Assembly: GCA_017938315.1 (NCBI GenBank)
Contig: JAGBBV010000020.1
Coordinates: 1-64,000 of the forward strand
Length of the DNA: 64,000 bases
Source: Lachnospiraceae bacterium
GTDB taxonomy: Bacteria > Bacillota > Clostridia > Lachnospirales > Lachnospiraceae
Direction: 5' to 3'
How positions within the stretch are numbered: the stretch's first letter is position 1; each line of letters opens with the position of its first letter. The notes under the pieces are model-generated. The model had not been told where the DNA came from. It searched no databases and saw nothing but the letters and a program-made list of their open reading frames with translations. Below are positions 17,344-26,504 of this stretch, piece after piece. A program made the position numbers and the translations under genes.

Positions 17344-18963
17344 ATGCGGTTATCTTCATTGTTTCATCAGGGAAATCAAGTGCATATGGAAAATACACCG
17401 GTAGATGCTGCTACCCTTGAGCAAAACCTAAAAAATGGGTTGGAACAGGTAGCAGGCAAGGCATCCGGAGAGACAGTGTCAGGGACGATTGTAGATAAGA
17501 GCGGTTTGGATATTCTGATTGCAATTGGCAAGAATCAGATGCTTCAGGCGAGATTAGAAGGCAATATGCAGGTCGATGTCGGTCAGCAGCTGACTTTTGC
17601 CATTAAAAATGCAATGGGGAATAAAGTAATTTTAAGTCCTCTGTTTACGAATATGGCAAATGATCCCAATATTTCCAAAGCACTTCAAATGGCAGGAATA
17701 CCTGAAACAGAAGTTTCTGTTCATATGGTAAAGGCTATGATGCAGGAGGGGATGTCCATTGATAAAAATAGCTTGCAACAAATGATGAGGACAATCAATC
17801 TAAATCCACAAGCGAGTGTAGAGACACTGTTGCAACTTGCCAGATTAAATATTCCTGCAACAGAAGAAAATATTTTTCAGATGGATGCTTATAAAAATCT
17901 GCAGCATCACTTGACGGAAAGTATTCATACAGTTGCCGATTCCCTTGTTGAAACATGGAAAGGTATGATTGCTGAAGGTAATTATTCGGAGGGAATTGCT
18001 TTATATAAAGAAGTAGTGTCTATGCTTGGAGAACAAATTTTTGCAGAAACAAATGTAACAGCCCAAACAAGTGATGGCACCCGCATGCAAGTGCTTCACG
18101 GGATACAGGAAAGTCCTGTGATTGCGGGGCAGGAAAACGTGCAGGAGGTAATTGCATTAAACGGATTGGCTACCGATGAGACATTGGTACTTGCAGATGG
18201 GTTAAAGCAGGCCGGTTTTGAGGAACTGGGCGATGCAGTTAAAAATCAGCAAATGGACAGCAAAACACTTATGGCCGAACTGGGAAAGGGGTTAAGAACA
18301 GAAATTTTACCGGAGCAGTCACAGAGTGTTATTAAATTATTGGATAGCAAAGAGTTTCATAAACTTATAAAGAACGAAATGCAAAATGCATGGATGCTTA
18401 AGCCTGAAGAAGTAGCGGAAGAAAATAAGGTTAATGATTTATATACGCGGCTTAGCAGGCAGTTACATCGGCTTCAGGGAGCAATAGAACAAACCATAAA
18501 TCAATCGCCGGTAGCGAAAGCGGCAAGCAATTTGGCAGGAAATATTGATTTTATGAATCAGTTAAACCAAATGTTTACCTATATCCAGTTACCCTTAAAA
18601 CTCCAGGGACAGGAAGCAAATGGGGAATTGTTTGTATACACCAATAAAAAGAATTTGGCAAAAGAAGATGGTGAAGTCAGTGCCTTGCTTCATTTGGATA
18701 TGGAACATTTGGGCAGTGTAGATGTTCATGTGAGTATGAAAGAACAAAAAGTAGCCACCAAATTTTATTTGCAGGATGACAGTGCACTTGACTTAATTGC
18801 AGGGCATATTGATATCTTGAATGAGAGGCTGAATAAAAGAGGCTATGAAATGCAAGCATCTTTTATTCAAAAAGACAGTGAAAAAAAAGTGATTGAAGAG
18901 ATTTTAGAACAGAACAAAAACGTGTCTGTGACAGCAGGCTATTCCTTTGATGCAAGAGCATAA
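17344..18963 (+). CDS. ylqG: YlqG-like protein with FliK-type C-terminal domain
   Basis: This 539-residue protein is recognised mainly from position, between rnhB and an FlhB-like gene, as in B. subtilis. The N-terminal part is predicted soluble, helical and rich in Q, M and N. The region about 410-510 (LPLKLQGQEANGELFVYTNK ... MEHLGSVDVHVSM) resembles the C-terminal domain of the flagellar hook-length protein FliK. No signal peptide or membrane helix is evident. No other flagellar gene is in the window. Function is unknown; pairing with the FlhB-like protein suggests interaction between the two. Confidence 0.7.
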   Translation: MRLSSLFHQGNQVHMENTPVDAATLEQNLKNGLEQVAGKASGETVSGTIVDKSGLDILIAIGKNQMLQARLEGNMQVDVGQQLTFAIKNAMGNKVILSPLFTNMANDPNISKALQMAGIPETEVSVHMVKAMMQEGMSIDKNSLQQMMRTINLNPQASVETLLQLARLNIPATEENIFQMDAYKNLQHHLTESIHTVADSLVETWKGMIAEGNYSEGIALYKEVVSMLGEQIFAETNVTAQTSDGTRMQVLHGIQESPVIAGQENVQEVIALNGLATDETLVLADGLKQAGFEELGDAVKNQQMDSKTLMAELGKGLRTEILPEQSQSVIKLLDSKEFHKLIKNEMQNAWMLKPEEVAEENKVNDLYTRLSRQLHRLQGAIEQTINQSPVAKAASNLAGNIDFMNQLNQMFTYIQLPLKLQGQEANGELFVYTNKKNLAKEDGEVSALLHLDMEHLGSVDVHVSMKEQKVATKFYLQDDSALDLIAGHIDILNERLNKRGYEMQASFIQKDSEKKVIEEILEQNKNVSVTAGYSFDARA

Positions 18964-18980
18964 AAAGAGGCATAGAATTT

Positions 18981-19271
18981 ATGGATGATAAAAAGAATAA
19001 ACCTAAACAGGCCATTGCGTTATCCTATAATCCCGAAGACGATGCACCGAAAGTAATTGCATCGGGAAAAGGGGCACTGGCTGAACGTATTATTGAAAAA
19101 GCGAAAGAAGCGGATGTGCCGGTGCATCGTGATGATAAGCTGGCAGATACTTTATCGCGTCTTGACATTGGCGATATGATTCCGCCGGAACTGTATGAAG
19201 TAGTTGCAGAGATTTTAATATTTGTGGATGCTATGGATAAAATCAAAGCGAAAATGGATCAAAATAATTAG
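18981..19271 (+). CDS. ylqH: YlqH-like protein: stand-alone FlhB C-terminal domain
   Basis: The 96-residue protein matches the cytoplasmic C-terminal part of FlhB/EscU export-switch proteins: AIALSYNPEDDAPKVIASGKG, VPVHRDDKLADTL and IPPELYEVVAEIL. It has no membrane helices. The NPTH autocleavage site of true FlhB is not present; the aligned place reads NKPKQA. It therefore cannot be a normal export switch. It lies 17 bases after the FliK-like gene, and its 3' end runs into yraN. Biological role unknown. Confidence 0.8.
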   Translation: MDDKKNKPKQAIALSYNPEDDAPKVIASGKGALAERIIEKAKEADVPVHRDDKLADTLSRLDIGDMIPPELYEVVAEILIFVDAMDKIKAKMDQNN

Positions 19272-19284
19272 TTGCGAGGTCTTT

Positions 19285-19659
19285 GTGAACCGGGTAGAAA
19301 AAGGGAAGAAATATGAAGAAGCAGCTGTTGGATTTTTAAAGGAAAAAGGCTTCTTTGTGCTTGAGAGAAACTACAAATGCAGACAAGGCGAGGTTGACGT
19401 GATAGGAATACATGACAACTGTCTTGTTTTTGTGGAAGTAAAATACAGAAAAGATAATAGCCGGGGAGTACCGGAGGAAGCAGTCGGAGTCAGTAAACAG
19501 AAAAAAATCTGTCACACCTCCGATTATTTTCGTATCAGCCATAAAAAATATTTTTCTATGCAGGTAAGATATGATGTGGTAGCAATTACCGGAGATGAGA
19601 ACCATATTACATGGCACAGAAATGCATTTATGTATCAGGGAAATGCGCATTGTTTTTAA
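19285..19659 (+). CDS. yraN: YraN family (UPF0102) predicted nuclease-fold protein
   Basis: The 124-residue protein has the Holliday-junction-resolvase-like PD-(D/E)xK core: NYKCRQGEVDVIG, then FVEVKYRK. Biochemical function is not established for the family. The start is GTG 19285 with GAGGT five bases before it; upstream extension of the frame overlaps ylqH and does not match the family. It usually sits next to rnhB/ylqH in Bacillota, as here. Confidence 0.85.
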   Translation: MNRVEKGKKYEEAAVGFLKEKGFFVLERNYKCRQGEVDVIGIHDNCLVFVEVKYRKDNSRGVPEEAVGVSKQKKICHTSDYFRISHKKYFSMQVRYDVVAITGDENHITWHRNAFMYQGNAHCF

Positions 19660-19668
19660 TAGGAGAAT

Positions 19669-20541
19669 ATGAAAATGGATTTAGGATATCATGATGTAAC
19701 AAGAAAAGCAGGAAAAGAGATTTTAAAGCAGGGAAGATTCAAAGAAGTAGAATATTTGATGTTTCCAGGACTTGAGGAAACAGGCCTTGTAAATCATTTG
19801 TTTTCAACCAGAATTGGCGGAGTCAGTGATGGTATATTTTCATCTATGAATCTCAGTTACACAAGAGGGGACAAAAAAGAATCAGTAGATGAAAATTTTA
19901 GACGTATTGCAGAGATTTTTGGAAGTAGCATAGAAAAAATCGTATGTTCAGATCAGACCCATACCACTAATATTCGCTTGGTTACGGAAAAAGACTGCGG
20001 AAAAGGAATTGTGAAAGAGAGAGATTACCAAAATGTAGATGGCTTGATTACCAATGAGCCGGGAATCATTTTGGCTACTTTTTATGCAGACTGTGTGCCA
20101 ATCTATTTTGTAGATACAGAAAATAAAGCAATAGGTCTTAGTCATTCGGGATGGCGTGGAACCGTGGAAAAAATGGGAGCAGAAACCATTAGAGCAATGG
20201 AGAAGGAGTTCCAAACAAAGCCGGAACATATAAAGGCAGCAATTGGTCCATCCATTTGTCAGGATTGCTATGAAGTGAGCGAGGATGTGGCAATTCAATT
20301 TATGGATTTGTTCAAATCTGATTCAGAGCATATTTTAAAAGCAGGCAAAGAAAAAGGAAAATATCAACTCAACCTATGGGAAGCAAATAAAAGAATACTT
20401 ATAGAAGCAGGAGTTTTAGAAAAAAATATTGAAGTGACGGATATCTGTACCTGTTGTAACAGTAAGTACTTGTTTTCTCATAGGGCAAGTAACGGCAAGA
20501 GAGGAAATCTTGGAGCATTTATGGAATTAAGAAAGTCTTAA
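19669..20541 (+). CDS. pgeF: Multicopper-oxidase-fold purine nucleoside phosphorylase/peptidoglycan editing factor family (PgeF, YlmD)
   Basis: The 290-residue protein belongs to the DUF152/Cu-oxidase_4 family. Visible hallmarks are SDQTHTTNI, FYADCVPIYF, SHSGWRGTVEKM and DICTCCN, which supply the His and Cys metal ligands. Members have been described as zinc-dependent purine nucleoside phosphorylases/adenosine deaminases and, in E. coli (YfiH), as a factor editing peptidoglycan precursors. It is the last gene of the rnhB-ylqG-ylqH-yraN run. Confidence 0.88.
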   Translation: MKMDLGYHDVTRKAGKEILKQGRFKEVEYLMFPGLEETGLVNHLFSTRIGGVSDGIFSSMNLSYTRGDKKESVDENFRRIAEIFGSSIEKIVCSDQTHTTNIRLVTEKDCGKGIVKERDYQNVDGLITNEPGIILATFYADCVPIYFVDTENKAIGLSHSGWRGTVEKMGAETIRAMEKEFQTKPEHIKAAIGPSICQDCYEVSEDVAIQFMDLFKSDSEHILKAGKEKGKYQLNLWEANKRILIEAGVLEKNIEVTDICTCCNSKYLFSHRASNGKRGNLGAFMELRKS

Positions 20542-20621
20542 TTTTTTTAATAGGAAACACTTAAAAAATATATGTTTTACTGATACTATCATACGATAGG
20601 ATGAAAGGAAAGGTTGTTATT

Positions 20622-21314
20622 ATGATTAATATACTGGTTTGTGATGATGACAAGGAAATCGTAGATGCAATAGAAATATACTTGAATCAGGAGGGATATC
20701 AGGTACATAAAGCGTACGATGGGGAACAGGCAATCAGGATGTTGAAAGAACTGAATATCCAACTGCTAATAATTGACATTATGATGCCTAAACTGGACGG
20801 AATCCGGGCCACTATTAAAATACGGGAATACAGTAGCATTCCGATTATTTTTTTGTCGGCAAAATCGGAGGATACCGATAAAATTTTAGGCCTTAATATC
20901 GGAGCAGATGATTATGTAACCAAACCATTTAATCCCTTGGAATTGGTAGCCAGAGTAAAATCCAATTTAAGACGATATACACAGCTTGGAAATTTAAATG
21001 TGGAAAATAATGCGTTATTCTCTGCAGGCGGGCTTTGTATTAATGATGAGACAAAAGAAGTGACGGTTGACGGTGAGAGTGTAAAACTGACACCAATTGA
21101 GTATAATATTTTACTTTTGCTTGTAAAAAATCAGGGGCGTGTATTTTCAATCAACCAGATTTATGAAAGCATATGGAATGAAGAGGCTATCGGTGCTGAT
21201 AATACAGTGGCTGTTCATATCAGACATATACGGGAGAAGATTGAAATTAATCCGAAAGAGCCCAGATATTTAAAAGTAGTATGGGGAGTAGGATATAAAA
21301 TCGAAAAACAATAA
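20622..21314 (+). CDS. OmpR/PhoB-family response regulator
   Basis: The 230-residue regulator has an N-terminal receiver domain with the acidic pocket D8-D10, phospho-acceptor D52 (in IIDIMMPKLDG) and K104-type lysine in VTKPFNP. Its C-terminal winged-helix DNA-binding domain contains LTPIEYNILLLL and the AVHIRHIREKIE recognition helix. The ATG at 20622 begins the canonical INILVCDDD; an in-frame ATG at 20601 would add seven unconserved residues. The cognate kinase follows after 20 bases. The target genes cannot be read from the sequence. Confidence 0.92.
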   Translation: MINILVCDDDKEIVDAIEIYLNQEGYQVHKAYDGEQAIRMLKELNIQLLIIDIMMPKLDGIRATIKIREYSSIPIIFLSAKSEDTDKILGLNIGADDYVTKPFNPLELVARVKSNLRRYTQLGNLNVENNALFSAGGLCINDETKEVTVDGESVKLTPIEYNILLLLVKNQGRVFSINQIYESIWNEEAIGADNTVAVHIRHIREKIEINPKEPRYLKVVWGVGYKIEKQ

Positions 21315-21334
21315 GATAAACCGGAGGATAAAAA

Positions 21335-23803
21335 ATGAAAAAGAGGAGTAATACGTTTCTGCATATATTGCAACATATCAGTTTTGTTGCCGCTGCAGTG
21401 GCATTAGCGCTTATGAGTATAGGTGCGCATGTTGTTGTAGAAGATGCAAAAGGTGTAAAATATTACAATGTTTACGATAAAGAAGGCGTTTCATTTGAAG
21501 ATTCTACTCTTTTTAATGAAATACTGGGAAATAATGTATATGATATTATCTGTTACGGTGCAATTAGGGGACAGATGGAAACAAACGGTAAGTATGATGC
21601 AAAAAAGCCGGTTGATGTAACCGCCTTTGCAAACAGATATGAAGGATCTATGCAGGAGTATATTACTGCAGAATATTACTTGGAAGATTTGATTAAATGG
21701 GCCCGTTACGGATTTGAAACAGAAGAAGCGTTTATGACAGGGAAAGAGGTGGATGACTTTCTTTCCAAAATGCGTACTGTGACATATGTAGATTATGAAG
21801 ACGGTGACTATGCAGGTGGAACAATCAGTTATCTGAATTCAGATATCAAAAAAAATACCCATGTTATGGATGTTTCAGGAAACATGATGTCAGAAAACGG
21901 TGATTCCATGCGTGATGATACACATGCAACTATTATGAAGAACCGTTACCAGACAATAGACGGTAAAAACATAGAAAAATATGTTTTTTCATGGAATGAA
22001 TACTATGAGCTCTGCGACAATGTGCAAAAAGCAGCAGAAGATTTGCAGATTAATTATGAAGAATATTTGAAATATAACGAATACTATGATGATGAGAATT
22101 CGAACATTGTCTATTACATCAGAAAGACAATCGGGGATGAGGTCATTGTTTACAGCAATAAAGAAGTAAAAAGCGATAAACTCAGTGTTCTGGAAGAAAG
22201 TTTAAAAGAGGAATGCAGTAAGTATATCTATTATGATCCGGAAAAAATGTTATATGACACCAATACAATGATAGAAGAAGAAACTGTAAGATATGTACTG
22301 AACGGATACGAGTATGCGTATCCTGCAAATACACAGATTTTGATTGGAGTTACAGATTCTTATCATGCATTGGATGTGTTTTCGCAGGTAAAAAATGGTT
22401 TTGATAATTATTCACCTCATTTTGGTTTATATTTAAGCATTGCCATTTGTTCTGTCATCCTATATATGCTTTTATTAGTGGTCATTACTATAAATGAAGG
22501 CGGAAGAAAACAGGAAGATAAGATACCTACAGAGATGATGCTGGTATTTGCAGTATTAATCGCTGCTGCATATGCTTATGTGATAATTGATGGTGAAATT
22601 TCCATTATAAAAGCACTTATAAATAATTCGGCACTTGGAATAGTAACCGGAGCCATAGCACTTTTGACAAGTTTATTATTTTCATTTTTCTATTATAGTT
22701 TTATTAGAAGGATAAAAGCAAAGATACTATGGAAAAATAGTTTAGCCAGAAGACTTTGCTTATGGATTAAGAAGATAATGCTGCATGTATATGACAATTC
22801 GTCTGTTGTGTTAAGGGTATGGATTCCTGTAATTTTAGTCATATTATTTAACATTATATTGATATTGACCAAAAGAATTCCAGGAGCAATTATAGTTGGA
22901 TTGACAGATATTGTAATTGGTGTATTGTATTACAAAACAGCACTTGACAGGCAACGTATTTTAAAAGGAATTAACAAGATAAACAGTGGTGATACAGAGC
23001 ATCAGATTGATGAAAAAGGACTTCATGGAGATAATCTGGTTCTTGCCAATGCTGTCAACAGTATTGGAGAAGGAATCAGAAGTGCAGTGTCAACCAGTAT
23101 GAAGGATGAACGGTTGAAAGCGGACCTTATTACAAATGTATCACATGATATTAAAACGCCCTTAACTTCTATAATTAATTATGTGGATTTAATTAAGCGT
23201 GAAAATGTAGAAAACCCGAAAGTAAAAGAATACATCGAAATTTTAGATGCAAAATCCCAGCGATTAAAACAGCTGACAGACGATTTGGTAGAAGCATCTA
23301 AAATATCTTCCGGCAATATAGTATTGCATTGGGAGAAGATTAACTTAGTAGAATTATTAAATCAGACAATCGGAGAATTTTCTGAAAAGTTTGAAGAGAA
23401 AGCATTAACCCCGATTTTCCGTTCTTCTGAAAAGAATGTTTATATTAATGCTGATAGCAGACGGATATGGAGAGTGATAGAAAACCTGTTTAATAACATT
23501 TTTAAATATGCACTTGCGGGTACAAGAATATATATTGATTTGCATACAAAGCAAACGGATAACGGAGATGCTCAGGTTTCCCTTTCCATCCTTAATATTT
23601 CAGAAAATCCGATTAAGGTAAACACAGAGGAATTGACAGAACGGTTTATCAGAGGCGATGAATCAAGAACTACAGAAGGAAGCGGACTTGGTTTGTCCAT
23701 TGCCAAAAATCTGACAGAGGTTCAGAAAGGCAAGTTTGAAATTGCGGTAGATGGAGATTTGTTTAAGGTAATTCTTACGTTCCCGTTATTGGAAGAAAAA
23801 TAA
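21335..23803 (+). CDS. Large multi-span sensor histidine kinase
   Basis: The 822-residue kinase has a membrane helix at about 10-32 and an extracellular domain of roughly 330 residues rich in D, E, Y and N. A group of membrane segments lies between about 365 and 530 (at least four). Then come a HisKA domain with H604 in NVSHDIKTPLTS and a HATPase domain (NLFNNIFKYA, then GSGLGLSIAKNL). The sensing domain is not one I recognise. It pairs with the response regulator immediately upstream, and a bidirectional terminator follows. Confidence 0.9.
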   Translation: MKKRSNTFLHILQHISFVAAAVALALMSIGAHVVVEDAKGVKYYNVYDKEGVSFEDSTLFNEILGNNVYDIICYGAIRGQMETNGKYDAKKPVDVTAFANRYEGSMQEYITAEYYLEDLIKWARYGFETEEAFMTGKEVDDFLSKMRTVTYVDYEDGDYAGGTISYLNSDIKKNTHVMDVSGNMMSENGDSMRDDTHATIMKNRYQTIDGKNIEKYVFSWNEYYELCDNVQKAAEDLQINYEEYLKYNEYYDDENSNIVYYIRKTIGDEVIVYSNKEVKSDKLSVLEESLKEECSKYIYYDPEKMLYDTNTMIEEETVRYVLNGYEYAYPANTQILIGVTDSYHALDVFSQVKNGFDNYSPHFGLYLSIAICSVILYMLLLVVITINEGGRKQEDKIPTEMMLVFAVLIAAAYAYVIIDGEISIIKALINNSALGIVTGAIALLTSLLFSFFYYSFIRRIKAKILWKNSLARRLCLWIKKIMLHVYDNSSVVLRVWIPVILVILFNIILILTKRIPGAIIVGLTDIVIGVLYYKTALDRQRILKGINKINSGDTEHQIDEKGLHGDNLVLANAVNSIGEGIRSAVSTSMKDERLKADLITNVSHDIKTPLTSIINYVDLIKRENVENPKVKEYIEILDAKSQRLKQLTDDLVEASKISSGNIVLHWEKINLVELLNQTIGEFSEKFEEKALTPIFRSSEKNVYINADSRRIWRVIENLFNNIFKYALAGTRIYIDLHTKQTDNGDAQVSLSILNISENPIKVNTEELTERFIRGDESRTTEGSGLGLSIAKNLTEVQKGKFEIAVDGDLFKVILTFPLLEEK

Positions 23804-23814
23804 AGACATTAGAA

Positions 23815-23846
23815 AAGGGCTTTGGTTCATTAGAACCAAGGCCCTT
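23815..23846. terminator. Bidirectional terminator between the kinase gene and prs
   Basis: Arms AAGGGCTTTGGTTC (23815-23828) and GAACCAAGGCCCTT (23833-23846) pair with one G-U wobble around a four-base loop. It serves converging genes on both strands. Confidence 0.75.
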
Positions 23847-23860
23847 AATCAGTCATATTT

Positions 23861-25063
23861 TTAAGAAGGATCATCCTGTAGCATTTCAGTTTCACGATTA
23901 TTATATTTAGCAAGGATTTCATGAATCTTATCTGTAGGAGTATAAACATTAACCATGGAAGAGTCATGATTCATAAAATCAATGATAGAAGCTAAGAATT
24001 TACTCATATCAGCTTCCAAATAGTAAGGACGCTCCTTTAATTCCGGAATCTGATAGGTTAAATTTGTTGTAATAATCCTATCAAAATAGCATTTTTCGTA
24101 TGCTTCATCAAATTTAGACAGCCCTTCAGTAAATAAACCAAATGTACAACATATATAAACGCGTTTTGCATTCATGGATTTTAATTGTTTGGCTGTATCA
24201 ATCATACTTCCTCCGGAAGCAATGATATCGTCAATGATGATCACATCTTTTCCGTCAATGTTATCACCTAAAAATTCATGGGCAACGATAGGATTTTTTC
24301 CATTTATGATAGTGGAGTAATCGCGACGCTTATAAAACATGCCGGTATCTACACCCAAAACATTTGCAAAATACACTGCACGGTCAAGAGCACCTTCATC
24401 AGGACTGATTACAATCAGATTATCTTTGTCGACGATTAGATGCTGCTCATTATGGAGAAGTGCACGGATGAACTGGTAAGGTGGAGTGAAATTGTCAAAA
24501 CCACATAAAGGTTCCGCGTTCATAACGCGCGGGTCATGTGCATCAAAGGTGATAAAATTGTTCACGCCCATGCTGCGAAGTTCAGTAAGGGCATAAGCAC
24601 AATCTAAGGATTCACGGCCACTTCTTTTATGCTGTCTACCCTCATACATAAATGGCATAATGACATTGATTCTGTGTGCTTTTCCGTTAATGGCAGCAAT
24701 AACACGTTTTAGGTCCTGATAATGGTCATCGGGAGACTTATAATTTGTATAGCCGTTCATATTATAAGAAATGCTGTGATTGCAAACATCTACAAGAATA
24801 AAAACATCTTTTCCCCTGACAGATTCCCCGATAGTAGCTTTTGCTTCACCGGAGCCAAAACGGGGACAATTTAAATTTATCATATAATTATCAGCGACAT
24901 ATCCTTTGAAAGCGGGATCATTTTTAGCAATGTTTTTAACATCTCTCCGGAAATTAACCAAATGATTGTTAACACTGTTTCCAATTTTTTCTGCAGAATC
25001 AAGTACAAGTAATTTTAACGGAGCAACCGGGATAGCTGCTTCGAGCTCACGTAAATTAGGCAT
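23861..25063 (-). CDS. prs: Long-form ribose-phosphate pyrophosphokinase
   Basis: PRPP synthetase makes PRPP from ribose 5-phosphate and ATP for purine, pyrimidine, His and Trp synthesis. The 400-residue protein is about 85 residues longer than the usual 315. It keeps ESVRGKDVFILVDV, a catalytic RQHKRSGRES segment (usual RQDRK..RE), and the PRPP loop IIIDDIIASGGSM. The extra length is an insertion around SYNMNGYTNYKSPDDHY, a longer N-terminus and a C-terminal extension. The start ATG at 25063 follows GGAGGATATC; a TTG 12 bases further out overlaps that site. It is transcribed away from the DUF512 gene. Confidence 0.88.
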   Translation of the reverse strand: MPNLRELEAAIPVAPLKLLVLDSAEKIGNSVNNHLVNFRRDVKNIAKNDPAFKGYVADNYMINLNCPRFGSGEAKATIGESVRGKDVFILVDVCNHSISYNMNGYTNYKSPDDHYQDLKRVIAAINGKAHRINVIMPFMYEGRQHKRSGRESLDCAYALTELRSMGVNNFITFDAHDPRVMNAEPLCGFDNFTPPYQFIRALLHNEQHLIVDKDNLIVISPDEGALDRAVYFANVLGVDTGMFYKRRDYSTIINGKNPIVAHEFLGDNIDGKDVIIIDDIIASGGSMIDTAKQLKSMNAKRVYICCTFGLFTEGLSKFDEAYEKCYFDRIITTNLTYQIPELKERPYYLEADMSKFLASIIDFMNHDSSMVNVYTPTDKIHEILAKYNNRETEMLQDDPS

Positions 25064-25110
25064 GATATCCTCCAAAAAATAAGTAGTTTTACAAAAAAAC
25101 TTCCATTTAA

Positions 25111-25139
25111 TTTATATCATTATGATAGTGACACGTCAA
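25111..25139 (-). promoter_or_regulatory. prs promoter
   Basis: On the minus strand: TTGACG (25139-25134), a 17-base spacer, and TATAAA (25116-25111), about 48 bases before the prs start. Confidence 0.7.
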
Positions 25140-25178
25140 GAAATTTCTAGTACAATAATATATCGAGAGGATAATATT

Positions 25179-26504
25179 ATGAAGCATTTAATAAAGGAAG
25201 TGCTGCCGGGCAGCATTGCAGAAGAATTGGAAATAGAAGCAGGAGATTATTTAATCTTCGTTAACGGACAAGAATTGGAAGACATCTTTGATTATCAATT
25301 CCAAACAGAAGATTCTTATGTTGAGATTTTAATTGAAAAAAAAGACGGGGAAGAATGGCTTTTGGAAGTAGATAAAGAAGATGATGAAGATTTGGGAATT
25401 GTTTTTGACAATGGACTGATGGATGAATATAGGTCCTGTCATAATAAATGTATTTTTTGCTTTATTGATCAGATGCCGAAAGGAATGCGTGAAACATTAT
25501 ATTTTAAAGATGACGATTCCAGGCTTTCCTTTTTACAGGGAAATTATGTGACTCTTACCAATATGTCAGATCATGATCTTGACAGGATTATTAAATATCA
25601 TTTATCACCAATCAACATTTCTTTTCAAACGATGAATCCTTCCCTTCGTTGCAAAATGTTAAATAACCGTTTTGCGGGAGAGGCACTAAAAAAAGTGGAC
25701 AGGCTTTATGAAGCAGGCATTACCATGAATGGGCAAATCGTATTATGTAAAGGAATTAATGACGGAGATGAACTTTGTTACAGTATCCGTGAGATGATGA
25801 AATATTTGCCGTACTTGGAAAGTGTATCTGTTGTACCGGTAGGGCTTTCCAAATACAGGGAAGGGTTATATCCCTTAGAACCTTTTAACAAAGAGGACGC
25901 GAAAGAGGTACTTTCCATTATTCATGGTTTTCAGGAAGAAATTTATAAAGAGCATGGGACACATTTTGTTCACGCCAGTGATGAGTGGTATATTTTAGCA
26001 GAGCAGGAGCTACCGGTGGAAGAAGCCTATGATGGTTATCTTCAATTAGAAAACGGAGTGGGAATGCTCAGGCTTCTTTTAAATGAATTTGAAGATGGAT
26101 TAATGCGTTTATCAAAGAAAAAAATTCTTAATATAAAGAAAAGAGCCATATCTCTTGTGACAGGGAAATTAGCATATCCCTATATAAAGCAGATGGCAGA
26201 AAAAGTCTGCGCATTATATCCCCAGATTACTATTTCCGTTTATGAGATCAGAAATGATTTTTTTGGAGAGATGATAACCGTGTCCGGACTTTTGACAGGA
26301 CAGGATATTATTTCACAGTTAAAAGATAAAACTCTCGGAGAAACGTTATATTTACCCCAAAATGTATTGAGAAGCGGAGAGGAAGTCTTTCTGGATGATG
26401 TTACCATTGGGGATATGGAAAAGGCTTTACAAGTGCCTGTAGATATTGTAAAATCAAGCGGATATGACTTTTTAAATTCAGTAATCGGAAAGGATTTGTT
26501 ATGA
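25179..26504 (+). CDS. DUF512 radical SAM protein with PDZ-like N-terminus
   Basis: The 441-residue protein has a PDZ-like domain at residues 1-60 ([18 protein letters not shown]). A radical-SAM-type cysteine cluster follows in [18 protein letters not shown], then the C-terminal DUF512 domain. The reaction is unknown. Such genes sit next to der in many Clostridia, and here the stop overlaps the der ATG by four bases, hinting at a role tied to ribosome assembly or envelope growth. The ATG at 25179 follows GAGAGG; upstream in-frame codons fall in the prs promoter region. Confidence 0.85.
   Translation: MKHLIKEVLPGSIAEELEIEAGDYLIFVNGQELEDIFDYQFQTEDSYVEILIEKKDGEEWLLEVDKEDDEDLGIVFDNGLMDEYRSCHNKCIFCFIDQMPKGMRETLYFKDDDSRLSFLQGNYVTLTNMSDHDLDRIIKYHLSPINISFQTMNPSLRCKMLNNRFAGEALKKVDRLYEAGITMNGQIVLCKGINDGDELCYSIREMMKYLPYLESVSVVPVGLSKYREGLYPLEPFNKEDAKEVLSIIHGFQEEIYKEHGTHFVHASDEWYILAEQELPVEEAYDGYLQLENGVGMLRLLLNEFEDGLMRLSKKKILNIKKRAISLVTGKLAYPYIKQMAEKVCALYPQITISVYEIRNDFFGEMITVSGLLTGQDIISQLKDKTLGETLYLPQNVLRSGEEVFLDDVTIGDMEKALQVPVDIVKSSGYDFLNSVIGKDLL

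Noticed and set aside
17344-19271. FliK- and FlhB-like genes as part of a flagellar or type III secretion locus
   Set aside because: No other flagellar, chemotaxis or secretion gene is in the window, and the FlhB-like protein lacks membrane helices and the cleavage site.
20622-23803. Two-component system with VanY as a vancomycin-resistance locus
   Set aside because: VanY lies over 33 kb away with no vanHAX genes, so there is no evidence for a resistance operon.
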